Shown here: piece by piece, positions 23,342 to 34,656 of the stretch
Numbering within the stretch: position 1 is the stretch's first letter
Layout: each line of letters starts with the position of its first letter
From: Hemerocallis citrina
Taxonomy: Eukaryota; Streptophyta; Magnoliopsida; Asparagales; Asphodelaceae
Direction of reading: 5' to 3'
NCBI GenBank assembly: GCA_017893485.1
Contig: CM030362.1
Location: forward strand, 62,001-126,000
Length of the DNA: 64,000 nt
Made by a program: the position numbers and the translations under genes
Notes under the pieces: generated by a model
Seen by the model: only the letters and a program-made list of their open reading frames with translations
Databases searched by the model: none
Told to the model about the DNA's origin: nothing

Positions 23342-24463
23342 CTATCCATGTCGGATGTTGTGGCGGAAGGCTGCTGAGGCAACACCGGGGTCGAGGGATG
23401 AGACTGACCTCGCCTCGGAGGTGAACCTTCGGACAAACACTCGGAGTGACTCCCCCTCTTTTTGCCAGAGTCCAAGTAGGGACGCACTCGTTCTTTCGGC
23501 CTTTCGGCTGGTTACGAAGTGGGTGAGGAAGCTGCCCTTTAGCTGGTCAAAAGAATAGATGGAGCCGGGGGTGAGCTTGGAGAACAATTCCCGAGCTGGA
23601 CCCCGAAGTGTTGCGGGGAAGGCTCGGCACAGGAGGGGATCCGATGTACTGTGAATCATCATGAGGGTTTTGAAGCCCTCCATGTGATCAGCAGGATCGC
23701 CCTCGCCGTCATATGTCTCGAACTGAGGCTGACGGAAATTGCGGGGTATCTCCGCCTGCAGGATGAGGGCGGAGAAAGGAGGGCGAACCGGTCTGTACCC
23801 CTGAGCTGCTCTTGGGTTGCCGCTACCAAAGTGGTCGAGGCGCTCCTCCATTTCTTGGAGGTGCTTCAAAATGTCACCATCGTACTCTGGGGGGATTGTT
23901 GAGAGGCGAGACATGCTAGCCTCGGCCTCTGACCGCGTGTGGGAACGACGGGCGTTCTCATTGGCGGGGACCCTTCGGATGGCACCCAAGATTTCCCTTC
24001 GGAAGTTCTGAAACTCCTGATGGGTAACCGGGGCTCCTTCGGCCCGGTTTGGTTGGGCGGACTTTCGTCGACTGACCCGGCTGAGCACAGGCTCCCGGCC
24101 TTGGGACAGGGGTCTGGGATGGTTCGGAGCCGAGTTGGAAGCAGCTCCTCCCCACCACGGCTGGCCTGTCGGTTCAAGATTACCCCCGTAGGTCGCTCTG
24201 GACCGGACGAGAGGCGTTTGGCTGGGGCCCGTGACTGACCCCTTTGTTGTTTGGTCCCTGAGCGTCGGTCGCGATGCCTTGTGGAGGCACGTCCTGTCGG
24301 CGTGCTGAGGTAACAGCTTTTGCGGCCTTGGGCGCCATGTGAGCTCGGGTCGACGGGGGTGCCGACGGGGGCGGAGCTCGGGTCGGCATCTATGAGGGTA
24401 CCGTTGGAAACGAGGCTCGGGTTGGCGTCTACGATAGGTGTGTTCCCACAGACGGTGCCATCC
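23342..24463 (-). pseudogene. gypsy gag (Retrotrans_gag domain)
   Basis: A long open reading covers this stretch in one frame. The last 150 residues hold the conserved gag core: IPRNFRQPQFETYDGEGDPA, LMMIHSTSDPLLCRAFPATL, ELFSKLTPGSIYSFDQLKGS and FVRRFTSEARS. It ends at a stop at 23344-23342. The true initiator is uncertain, because the open frame runs into the LTR and begins without an ATG. Gag forms the particle core in live relatives. The following gag-protease linker is interrupted, so the polyprotein is not continuous. Confidence 0.75.
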
Positions 24464-24988
24464 TGATGCAGTTTGTTTTTGGGAAACGTGTGGATGCACC
24501 AGGCGTGAGTTCTTACTCGATTTGTATTGATGGAGGAGACACCTATGCAGACGACCCTCAGCTGGACGAACGGTACTGAGGTTGGCGGTAGTGAGGTGGA
24601 GGCTAATGCTCGGCTCGGATCTTTAGGGCTCGGATCCGAGGGTCTCGTGTACCTGTAGACGGTCTCGAAACATCGGGGTTGGTCCCGGTGGCAGACCCTC
24701 CGACGATCTAGTCAGTCACTAAGGAAGAGTAACAATAACTAGGGTTTGAGTAGAAAAGTTTTGATTACCTGGAGAAGGAGTAGGGGTCTGGTATTTATAG
24801 AAGATGCCAACCGGGTCTGGGCTCGTTTGGGGTCGGGTTTGGACCCGGTTGCCCAAGTGGCTGAAGCGGTGGAAGATGCCGGGGCGGTTTCCGACGCTGA
24901 CGTGGCGAATTCGGAGGATCAGGAAGAGCGCGTATCCTGAGGGGATCCTGTGGCCCAAGATGGGCCACATCATTCCTGACCCATATCA
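24464..24988 (-). repeat. 5' LTR of the Tat-type gypsy element
   Basis: 525 bp with inverted ends TGAT...ATCA. A TATA-like TATAAATAC lies at 24792-24800 on the minus strand. Without the 3' LTR the boundaries rest on the terminal motif, the adjacent leader and the hAT junction. Confidence 0.65.
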
Positions 24989-26629
24989 ATTACTAATCGG
25001 GTCATTTCCCGACGAACAAGATCGGGATCATAAGGGTGACTATCAACTAGACCGGTCCTAGGGTGAATTTTTTATTGGCCAGGTAAGTCAACAAGAAGAT
25101 CTTTATGAACATTTAGGATGTGTCGCTTAATTGTACCTGTACCATCACCCCTCTTGAATTTTTATTGCTTAGAACATGTTTTACAAACTTTCAAACCTAT
25201 ACCCAGAGTTTCTTCGTCCGGGATAAAATCGTAAAATTTATGTCAATCACTACTTTTCCCTCTAGTTTTCCTACCACTAGGGGGTAGTGTTGTTTCGGTT
25301 ACTTGTTGTTGTTGTTCTTCTTCTAATTGTATGTCTCCTACAAACTCATCGTGTGTACCACATTGTTGGGTAGGAGGATTATGGTACTCTTCGGCAGGCT
25401 CACTATGTGGGACAATTGGTGGCCTACGGGAAGTGCCGGTGGAATCTTGTAGAACCCCGTATTTTCAAATATTATTTTAAATATTTGAAATGGATTTAAA
25501 CGATTTTTGAGGATTTAATAAATATTTTCTAAAAGATTTATCTTTTGTACACGTGCAAAACACGTGCAAATGACTTTTGAGAAGTTTGAAAGTTAAGTTT
25601 TCTTTATGAAAAATCATTATTTAATATTTGGGATTTATTTAGTATTTTTCCAGATTTTTCTGAAATTATTTGGAACTATTTGCAATTTTTGAGAAAAGAA
25701 GGACTTTTTTTGCAAAATTGACATTTTTAGGGGTTAAAGTGCAAAATGTACATTCTGGACGTTTTGAACAGTATTGATTGAAATTTAGAGTTGATATTTT
25801 CTTCTAAATCCAAATTTAAATGAGTTTTGATGGAATTTCCAAAGAATGACCTATATATGTAAATTGTAATTTGGAAAAGGATTATTTTGCAAAAATGGGT
25901 GAAACCCTAAAACCTATTTCCGGATTGTTTAAATAGTTTTTCTCCAGCCGTCATTTACTGATAATACAGAATTTTGAGATCTTATTTTGGTGGAGAAAGG
26001 CGATTTTTGGATCTAGCAAAAGGAGGAACTTTTCGTGGACTTTTCCCAACTAAAAGGTGAGTGATATAAATATGTTTTGTTGTTTGATTCATGTGAGTGA
26101 CTTGGTTTTTGTTTTGTTTTGATTTTGTGAATGACTTCGTGAGTTTTGTTTTGTTTGTGAATGACATAAATTTATCTTGTTGTTGATCTATGTATGTGAG
26201 TAGTAATGAGGTTAGATTTGATGTTGTGAATGATATAGATCTTGTATTATGGTATGATTCATATGAATGGATGATTGTTGTTTATACCATGTTGAGAAAT
26301 TTAAGAATGATTAGTAGATCTTGTTCATAACACCGTATTATTAAGATTTGAGTATGATTTTGATCGGATGAGGAACACCTGGATCTTATATATATTGTAA
26401 ATTAGATTTTGATTTAGAGTTCTGAAAGAATTTAATCTTGAGAAACCCTAATGAAAGAATTAGTAATCTAGAATATGAGAACTTGGCTTTCGACATATTT
26501 GAGGTTTTGAGCAATATACCCTTAATGAAGATCATTTTCCTGAATAAGAACTATTTTCATAAACGATGAACCATTAGAAAACTCCAGTTTTAATTTTGTA
26601 TTCAGACCTAAGTTGTGAAAACTGTAGGC

Positions 26630-26985
26630 CGACATTCGACTGGCCTACCGCACAGTCGACTGGTACGAGCCTGCTACTGTACTTTAGTATCCTTGAGAAA
26701 TCGTTCTGGACAGTCGACCTAGCTCGTAGGCAGTCGACTGGTTCACTGGGAAATATTTTTTGTAAAAACTATTTTAGTCCTTTCTGGACAGTCGACCTAT
26801 AATCCTTTAAGTCGACTTACATACTTAGAATAATTTTTGTCATCAGAATTTACCTCGGGTAAGTCGACCGATACTCTTCTAAGTCGACTTATATGACTTA
26901 GTTTATTTTTTTTGTAAAATTTGGATATTTGTCCTTCTGGACAGTCGACTTACTACAGTATAAGTCGACTGGTACTGATGGAATT
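26630..26985. repeat. GTCGAC-rich block in the solo LTR
   Basis: Nine GTCGAC sites occur in about 320 bp, mostly as CAGTCGACTGG or TAAGTCGACTTA, spaced irregularly by 15-60 bases of AT-rich DNA. Confidence 0.8.
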
Positions 26986-27349
26986 TTGTACTCTGAGTGT
27001 TACTTGAGTGTTTAGTTCTCAAATAATACAGTCCATACTTTGCCTTCAGCTAAACATTTGCTTCTATGATATTCAGTTAAGCAATTGATTTAAGACATTC
27101 AGTTGAGCCACTTTGTTTAGTGGGACTTTTGTTTAGATATTTGAGTTGAGTCTCTAGAGGTGGGTGACCCTAGTATACCGGTATTGAGTTATTTTGTTGA
27201 GGCCCTTTTAGGCATTTCAGTTATTCAGTTTTGATTTTAGGCCGGTAGGGCACATCACTCTAGGAGATTCGTTGAGAAACTAAAATAACCACAAATAATA
27301 AAGACAGGCACTAGTGGTGATATGATGAACGGGAACATGGGTTATGAAC

Positions 27350-27640
27350 CTCAGTATGGCTTTAGATGTGGGATTTAATCTCCAGAATTATACAAGTAAC
27401 TTCCTTGAGATGTGGGATAATCTCCGGAATTATCCAGGTAAAATACCTGAGATGTGGGATCCATCTCCAGAATTATCCAAGTGGGTTGCTTGCGATGTGG
27501 GATTGATCTCCGGAATTATCAAAGTCGAGGCGACGCACATGGGGTATTCATGTGATGATGTGTCTATGTCTAGATGTGGGATGATCTCCGGAATTATCCA
27601 GGTAAAATACCTGAGATGTGGGATCCATCTCCGGAATTAT
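27350..27640 (+). repeat. Tandem repeats GATGTGGGAT..ATCTCCGGAATTATC in solo LTR
   Basis: Six imperfect units of about 45-75 bases carry GATGTGGGAT followed by ATCTCCRGAATTATC; two also carry CAGGTAAAATACCTGA. They read open by chance and do not encode a recognisable protein. Confidence 0.85.
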
Positions 27641-29306
27641 CAGGCATGGGCTAATTCTCACAGTTTATCTTTATCTCGTAGTAGTCATCGTGATAGGATT
27701 AGTTGCATAACGGGGGATTGAACCCTATGAAGTGAAGACGTTAAGGGCTTGCACCGAACCTATGTAGAATGGGATGCATAGACTTCGACAAGAATGCATT
27801 AGAGAGTCCGCATATAGAACTTGTGTTTTCTTGACTAGGTTTTATGCATGTGTTTTCCAGTTTTCATACACTTGACACTTAGACTAGATGTACTTGTCGT
27901 TTTCATTATTATGATGATTTCATGCTTTACATCTTTGTTATTCCTCAATACTTATCATTATGGTTAATACATGATGTTGATGACTTATGCTTTATGATTA
28001 AATTATATTGTTTGATTTTATGTCACTCACACCATTTATGGCTGACCCCTTTAGTTTGGGGGTTAGGGATCATCTCTAGCCTCATGTGTTACAGGTAATT
28101 GCTTAGAGTTTGGAGGTTGGATGCTTGAGATAGTTGGAGATTAAAACTGATGTAATAGAGCTTGTGTAAAATTTTAGTAAAATTTGTGTTGTAAAAGAAA
28201 AGTTGTAATTCAAGGTGTTTGTATTTCCGCTGTGATTTTGAAAAATGATTATTGTAACAAAAGTTTGGAATAAAATTATTGTGTTTTTTGGGCTATGTGT
28301 ACTGTCACATTGAAGTTGATGCTGGGATTGTGCCACGTATTTTCTAAGTTATTATATTAGAAATTCGGGGCGCTACAAATCTTGCCCACTTTGGCTATAA
28401 CCGCTACCACGTGATCTAGACATGTTTATATGTAGTAGTGTATGTAAAAAAAACTGCACAATGTAGGATCGATAAGTTACAAAAAAAAATCTAGAAAACG
28501 AGAGGGTTGTGAAAGAGAAGATCAAAAAACCAACAAACTAATAAGATACCAAAATTTATAACTACAAAAATAATAAAAATTGAAGAAGAGGGATATGAAT
28601 TTTGATACCGTTCACCGTGGATACACGTATATAAAAAAAATTCGTGAAAATAAGAATAGAAGTAGAAGTAGAAATCCGGAATTGAAGACTCGAGGAGAGC
28701 TTGGAGGAGAGTAGAAGACTAGATCACTTGGAGTTGGAAGAGAGTTAAAGACTTGAAGACGTTTTTGAATTTTGACTTCGATACGATCGGAATTTGATCG
28801 TGTATATGACTTGCTAGCTTGTTTGTTCAATTGTTCAAAAATTGAAATAAATTGAATAATAATAATAGAGAGTAAGAGAGTAAGGTGTGAATTTTTTGTT
28901 TGAGTTTTGGGGGTATTTATAGGGTAAAAATAAATAAAAAAACACAAAAAAATCACAAAAAATACCAAAAAAAGGCTAAAAGAGCCATTCAACGGCTCTG
29001 TGCTACAGTAACCAGCCGTTGGACCCGCGGGTCAACGGTCGACCCGCAGCGGGTCGAACGTTTGACCCGTACAGGCCAAACGGTTCGCAACCCGCGGGTC
29101 GACCCGCGGGTTGGCGAGCGGGTTGGGTCATTTTTCGCGGGTTACCGGGCCGGGTTGAGCGGGTTGAATTCGTTATTTTAGCGATCCGGGTCGACCCGTT
29201 AACGTTAACGGCTTCGACCCGAACCTGAATCGTGGTTTCGCGGGCCGGGTTAAACGGGCGGGTCGCGGGCGGTTCACGGGTCGACCCGACCCGTTTGCCA
29301 TTCCTA

Positions 29307-29900
29307 ATGGGCAATGTGTTCCATTGCCTCTCTTTGTTGCGATTCATTGTCTGTTTGTGTGCTTTTCGTTTCTGCTTATTTTACAGCGTGTAAAATTCTT
29401 TTGTACTATTTTTTTATTAATATATTGGTCTGGAGTTGTAAGACTCCATCCGCGTTATCAAAAAAAAAAAACGACGACTCCTAAGTCATTTACGAGGGTT
29501 GATCGTGCTTATAATTTTAATTTTGTGGAACTTGATTATGTGTGAACTCCTTCGGGAGGCATAGGATTGATGTAATTTTAATTTTTCAATCTAGATTATG
29601 TATGAACTCCTTCGGGAGGCATAGGATTGATGTAATTTTATTTTATTTATTTATTTATTTATTTATTTATTTTTTGATCGATCGTGATGGCGGTGGTGGC
29701 TGTTTCTGACGCCGGAGGAGATGCTGTTTCAGGCAGTCCGGAGATCGACAGATGGTTTCGATGAAGAAATCGGGCAGCCAAACCTTTAAAAAAAAAAAAA
29801 AAAAAAAAATCGGGGCGCTGCCCCGAACCCCGCGACCTGACCGGGTCGAACCCCGTATAGCTCTGCGCAGGGTCAGATTTGGGCTTTGCACAGTCGGGGA
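29307..29900. other. Non-coding: LINE-like 3' tail and 60-bp duplication
   Basis: 29320-29471 resembles a plant LINE 3' end: a GTAAGACTCCATCCGCGTTA segment followed by TC and an A12 tail. 29521-29580 and 29581-29640 are direct 60-bp copies containing GAACTCCTTCGGGAGGCATA. Then come a (TTTA)n run (29640-29670), an A21 tract at 29789-29809 and a GC palindrome GGGGCGCTGCCCC (29813-29825). No gene is seen. Confidence 0.5.
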
Positions 29901-30638
29901 AGAATCAGGAAAGATGGCCATAATAGTTGGATATTTATTTTCAAATTTATTGCCATTATTGCTTGTTCTGATTATGCATGTTTATTATTTTGTGATGTTT
30001 TTTTTAAAAACTAGGATCACATTAATAATGGACAACATGGACATAAATTAACTAGTAGAAAAACCCTCAATGTTAAATAACTAAGTGGGAGAGGGAATTC
30101 ATTTAACATGAATCCCACGGTCTCCATTGCTGGTTTGTAGGTGATATAATTATACTTGCGTGTTGGCTTTAGTGCTTTCCTCCATATCGGATGAATATAA
30201 TTATGGATCACCAGTACAAACTTCCTTAGGGATAATTGTAGAAAGTTACCTAGTATGTGTTCACTTCTCCATCTGAAGGAACTCAATACAAGATAATGGA
30301 CTTAGTATTAAGCAATGGTATACACTTAGATACAAATAATGGTATCCTCCCCATCGGAGTCACTGCTATTATTTGTAGGACCAGAGCAAGACCAACTAAT
30401 TAATTTTATTTGTCATAAAGTTGTGTTGACATGATAGTAAAATTAATAGGAAAAACCTACTTGAACAAATATTGAATTTGTATACGTCCACACTATCGTG
30501 GCATGCTAAATTCATGGTGTTTAAGGTGTTGGTGAATTTTTTTATTATTGTTTTGAGGGAATCAATATTTAATTAATTCAAAAAGTTTTGCCCTACATAA
30601 TTTTTTTTTTATTTTATGTGATTCTCAGGATTTCAAAA
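29901..30638 (+). other. Non-coding leader upstream of copia gag
   Basis: There is no open frame of note. The sequence lies directly before the gag start of the 30639 copia element and could be its untranslated leader. It does not match that element's 3' LTR (34657-35987), so no 5' LTR can be assigned here. Confidence 0.4.
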
Positions 30639-32528
30639 ATGGGTTTTTTCAGTCTACTTATGGTGATTCTTAAAGAAAACAAACTTACTGGCCCTAATTA
30701 TATTGACTGGAAACGTAGCTTGGATATTGTCTTAACTGCTGAAGAGTACAAATTTGTACTCAATGAAGTATGCCCACCTAAGCCTGATGCTAACTCTGAT
30801 GAAGAGGTCAAAGAGGCTTATAAGAAGTGGAATAAGGCAGATGAGATGGCGCGGTGTTACATTTTGGCATCTATGTCAAATGTACTGCAGCATCAGCATC
30901 AGGCCATGCCCACAGCTTATGATATGATGTACAACCTTAAGGAACTCTTCGGACATCAGAGTAGAGCAGCTAGGCAATTTGCTATGAAGAGTTTGATGAA
31001 TGCATCTATGGCTGAGGGGACACCAGTAAGGGATCATGTTCTCAAGATGATGGGTCATCTAAATGAGATGGAGATCCTTGGTGCTGAAATCGATGGGGAA
31101 ACCCAGGTCGATATCATTCTCGGGACTCTGCCTAAAAGTTTTGACTCGTTTTGCCTTAATTACAACATGAACAAAAGGTTGTATACTTTGTCAGAACTTG
31201 CAAAAGAACTACAGGATGCTGAAGCTCTCTTCAAGCAGAATGCCCATGTTTATGTGACTGAAAAGGTCTCTACTTCTAAGCCGAAAGGTGGTAAGAAGAA
31301 GAAAGTTCAGAAACAAGTAAACTCAACAAAGAAGGGCATGGGACCTCAAGGCGCTGTGAAAAAGCCGAAAGGCAAGTGTTTCAAGTGCAAAGGGTCAGGA
31401 CATTGGAAGACTGACTGTCCACTTCTCAAACAAAAGAACAAAGAAGGTATATCTCATTTACTAGTTGTTAAAACATGTTTAGCGGTGCTATCTACCGGCA
31501 CCTGGTGTGTAGATACAGGAGCCACTAATCATGTCTGCAATACATTGCAGGGGTTCCAGGAAACCAGACGGCTCAGTGATGGAGAGATATGCTTGTTTAT
31601 GGGTGACGCTACAAGAGTAGCGGCCGTTGCAGTAGGAGATGTTATTTTATCTTTTGGTAAAAATAAGTCTTTGACATTGAGAGATTGTCTTTATGCACCT
31701 TCACTTAGAAGGAATTTAATTTCTGTTTCTATGTTAGTTAAGGATGGATATTCAGTTTATTTTAATGACAATATTGTTATTAGAAAAAATAAGCATTTTA
31801 TCTGTTCTGGTGCATTGGTTGATAATCTATATGTCATTAATCCTATTTCGCCCACGATGCAACTTATGGAAATGAATAATATGTCTTCTAACATAAATAA
31901 GAGAAAAGAACCTTCTTGTATGAACCAAACATATCTTTGGCACTTACGATTGGGGCATGTTAACCTAAGAAGGATTCAAAGACTGGTTAAAGATGGACCT
32001 TTGAGTTCATTGGAAGTGGAGGCACTACCAGTCTGTGAATCCTGCTTGGAAGGTAAAATGACCAAAAGGCCTTTCAAGACAAAGGGGTATAGGGCCAAAG
32101 ATGTGTTGGAATTGGTTCATTCTGATTTGTGTGGGCCCATGACTGTCCAGGCTAGAGGTGGCTTTGAATATTTTGTCACATTTACTGACGATTATTCAAG
32201 GTATGGATATATTTATTTGATGCGCCGTAAATCTGAGTGCTTTGAGAAATTCAAAGAGTACAAGGCAGAAACGGAGAAGCGTCATGGAAAATGTATCAAG
32301 TCATTACGTTCAGATCGTGGTGGCGAGTATCTCTTTGGGGAGTTTAGGGACTATTTGTCAGAGGCTGGGATTACATCCCAATTATCAGCACCTGGAACAC
32401 CCCAACAGAATGGTGTAGTAGAAAGAAGGAATAGGACTCTTATGGAGATGGTTAGATCAATGATGAGTTATTCAGATTTACCAGATTCGTTTTGGGGATA
32501 TGCCTTAGAAACTGCAGCTTATATTTGA
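30639..32528 (+). pseudogene. copia gag, protease and integrase part of the polyprotein
   Basis: ATG at 30639 begins MGFFSLLMVILKENKLTGPN, the usual copia gag start. Domains in order: gag (to about residue 240), zinc knuckle CFKCKGSGHWKTDC (about residues 247-260), protease WCVDTGATNHVC (about 289-300), integrase zinc-binding HLRLGH and CESCLEGK, integrase core with HSDLCGPM, RSDRGGEY and QQNGVVERRNRT (Asp-Asp-Glu all present). The frame breaks at 32525: relative to the continuing frame one T is missing in a TATATTT run, so translation stops at TGA 32526-32528. All catalytic residues otherwise look sound. Confidence 0.9.
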
Positions 32529-34594
32529 ACTTGGTTCCTTCTAAGTCAGTACCAATTACTCCCACAGAACTGTGGACTGGGCGTAAGCCTAGTCTGAAAC
32601 ATGTTCGGATTTGGGGTAGTCCAGCACATGTGCTGAATGGGAAAGCAGATAAGTTGGAATCTCGTACAGAAGTACGCTTGTTTGTAGGCTATCCAAGAGG
32701 AACGAAAGGAGGTTTATTTTATAGTCCTAAGGATTAGAAGGTCATTGTTAGCACCAATGCTCGATTCTTAGAGGAAGACTATGTGATGAACCATAAACCC
32801 ATAAGTAGAGCTGTTCTAGAAGAACTGAGAGGTGAGACACCAAATACTTCAGTACCAACAGTACAGCAGGATGTACCACCAGTAACTGCACAACGTGTCA
32901 CAAATGTTACACCACAACCGGTAGTGCCTCGTCGTAGTGGGAGGGTTGTGATACAACCTGATAGATATATGTTCTTGGGAGAGTCGTCAGACTTTGTCCC
33001 TGAGGAACAAGATTATGATCCCTGTACCTACAATGAAGCACTCCAAGATAAAGATGCAGAATCTTGGCAAAAAGCAATGATATCTGAAATAGAATCTATG
33101 GATTCTAATCAAGTCTGGGAGCTTGTAGAACCACCTATTGGTGTAAAAGCCATTGGATGCAAGTGGGTCTATAAGAGAAAAAGAGGATCAGACGGTAAGG
33201 TTGAAACCTTTAAAGCTCGGCTTGTTGCAAAAGGTTTTACTCAAAGAGAGGGTATTGATTATGAGGAAACCTTTTCGCCAGTAGCCATGCTTAAGTCTAT
33301 CCGGATTCTTTTATCTATTGCAGCTCATCTTGATTATGAGATTTGGCAAATGGATGTCAAGACAGCTTTCCTTAATGGAAGTCTTGAGGAAGACATCTAT
33401 ATGCAGCAACCAGACGGGTTCATTGAAAAGGGCCAAGAGCATCTTATTTGTAAGCTCAAGAAGTCCATTTATGGACTTAAGCAAGCTTCCAGATCTTGGA
33501 ACATATGTTTTGATCAGGTGATAAAATCCTATGGATTTGATCAATGTCAAGATGAATCGTGTGGATACAAAAAGTGTGACGGAAACGTAGTGGTATTCCT
33601 AGTACTTTACGTGGATGACATCTTGCTCATTGGAAACAATGTGAAGGTGTTATCTAACGTAAGGGTATGGTTATCCAAACAGTTTGATATGAAGGACTTG
33701 GGAGAAGTAGGTCACATCCTTGGGATCAAAGTTCTACGAGATCGCAAGAAAAGGATGTTGGGCTTGTCCCAAGCTTCCTATATCGATACTATACTAACTC
33801 GTTTTAGCATGCAAAATTCTAAGAAAGGTTTCTTACCTTTTAGGCATGGAATTGCTCTATCAAAGGAGCAGTGTCCGAGGACACCTAAAGAGATAGAGAA
33901 CATGAAAGCAGTTCCTTATGCTTCAGCAGTAGGAAGCTTAATGTATGCAATGCTATGTACGAGACCAGATATCTGCTTTACCGTTGGCATGGTTAGCAGA
34001 TATCAGTCTAACCCAGGACAAGAGCACTGGACTGCCGTAAAGCATATTTTGAAGTACCTGAAAAGGACTAAAGATTACATGCTAGTTTACCAGGCAGATA
34101 GTTTAGTTGCCTTGGGGTATACAGACTCAGATTTTCAGTCAGATAGGGATTCCAGGAAATCAACCTCAGTTTATGTATTTACTTTGGGAGGTGGAGCCAC
34201 TATATGGAGGAGTATCAAGCAAAAATGTATTGCTGATTCTACCATGGAAGCCGAGTATGTGGCAGCCTCTGAGGCAGCCAAAGAAGCGGTTTGGCTCAGA
34301 AACTTCCTATTGGACTTGGATGTAGTACCTAATTTGCCTAAGGCTATTACACTTTATTGTGATAATAGTGGTGCAGTTGCAAATTCGAAGGAACCACGAG
34401 CCCATAAGGCAAGTAAACACATTGAGCGCAAGTACCACCTGATACGAGATTTCGTAAAGAATGGAAAAGTTGCTGTGATCAAGATAGCATCAGCAGACAA
34501 CCTAGCTGACCCCTTCACTAAGAGCTTACCAGCTAAGGCTTTTGATAGTCATGTTGAGGGAATGGGAGTCAGATGCGTAGCAGCATGGCTTTAA
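32524..34594 (+). pseudogene. copia reverse transcriptase and RNase H part
   Basis: It continues the polyprotein in the next frame from LNLVPSKSVPITPTELWTGR. A single TAG at 32735-32737 interrupts after RGTKGGLFYSPKD; the same frame continues to the natural stop at 34594. RT shows ARLVAKGFTQREGIDYEETF, QMDVKTAFLNGSLEEDIYM and LYVDDILLIG. RNase H shows YTDSDFQSDRDSRKSTSVYV, STMEAEYVAASEAAKEAVWL and KASKHIERKYHLIRDFV. Apart from the nonsense codon it is full length. Confidence 0.9.
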
Positions 34595-34656
34595 GTATAA
34601 GTGGGAAATTTGTAACAGTATACTGAAAAGCAATGCTTTGAGTATAAGTGGGAGAT

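Larger units (their letters stand above)
20121..24988 (-). mobile_element. Ty3/gypsy retrotransposon of Tat type, 3' truncated
   Basis: On the minus strand: 5' LTR (24988-24464), GGATGGCACCGTCTGTGGG leader at 24463-24445, gag, protease, reverse transcriptase, RNase H and an additional RNase H domain. A second (archaeal-type) RNase H after the RT-RNase H is a hallmark of the Tat lineage. Integrase and 3' LTR are missing, cut at about 20121. The 5' LTR begins exactly where hAT sequence stops (24989), so the element inserted into that hAT. It is GC-richer than its surroundings. Confidence 0.87.
25448..28377 (+). mobile_element. Solo LTR, 2.9 kb, inserted in hAT copy B
   Basis: Ends are TGTAGAACCCCG and CGGGGCGCTACA, inverted, with an exact 5-bp target duplication AATCT (25443-25447 and 28378-28382). 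The hAT reading resumes precisely across it. There is no internal coding region, so it is a single LTR left by recombination between two LTRs. The size and the TGTAG..CCCCG ends fit Del/Tekay-type chromoviruses of Ty3/gypsy. Plus orientation is likely but not proven. Confidence 0.85.
24989..29306 (-). mobile_element. hAT transposon copy B, 5' half, split by a solo LTR
   Basis: On the minus strand the 5' end is TAGGAATGGCAAACGGGTCG at 29306, followed by GGGTCGACCCG-rich DNA, a CCTATAAATACCCCC promoter (28925-28907), and transposase N-terminal coding. It is closely related to the full hAT at 40541-44309 (start ATGTCTAGATCAC; the segment at 25240-25440 matches 41415-41600). Coding stops where the gypsy LTR begins (24988). 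Premature stops occur, for example TGA for Trp in the SDWHKF-equivalent. The 3' half is lost. Confidence 0.87.

Noticed and set aside
22671..24238. Plus-strand open frames over the gypsy element
   Set aside because: They are antisense to recognisable gag and protease coding and show no domain of their own.
27344..27721. 125-codon open frame with repeated MWD and NY residues
   Set aside because: It is the translation of non-coding tandem repeats within a solo LTR.
29901..30638. 5' LTR for the 30639 copia element
   Set aside because: No segment matches the TGTTAGGG...TCCAACA 3' LTR, and no Met-tRNA primer site adjoins it.
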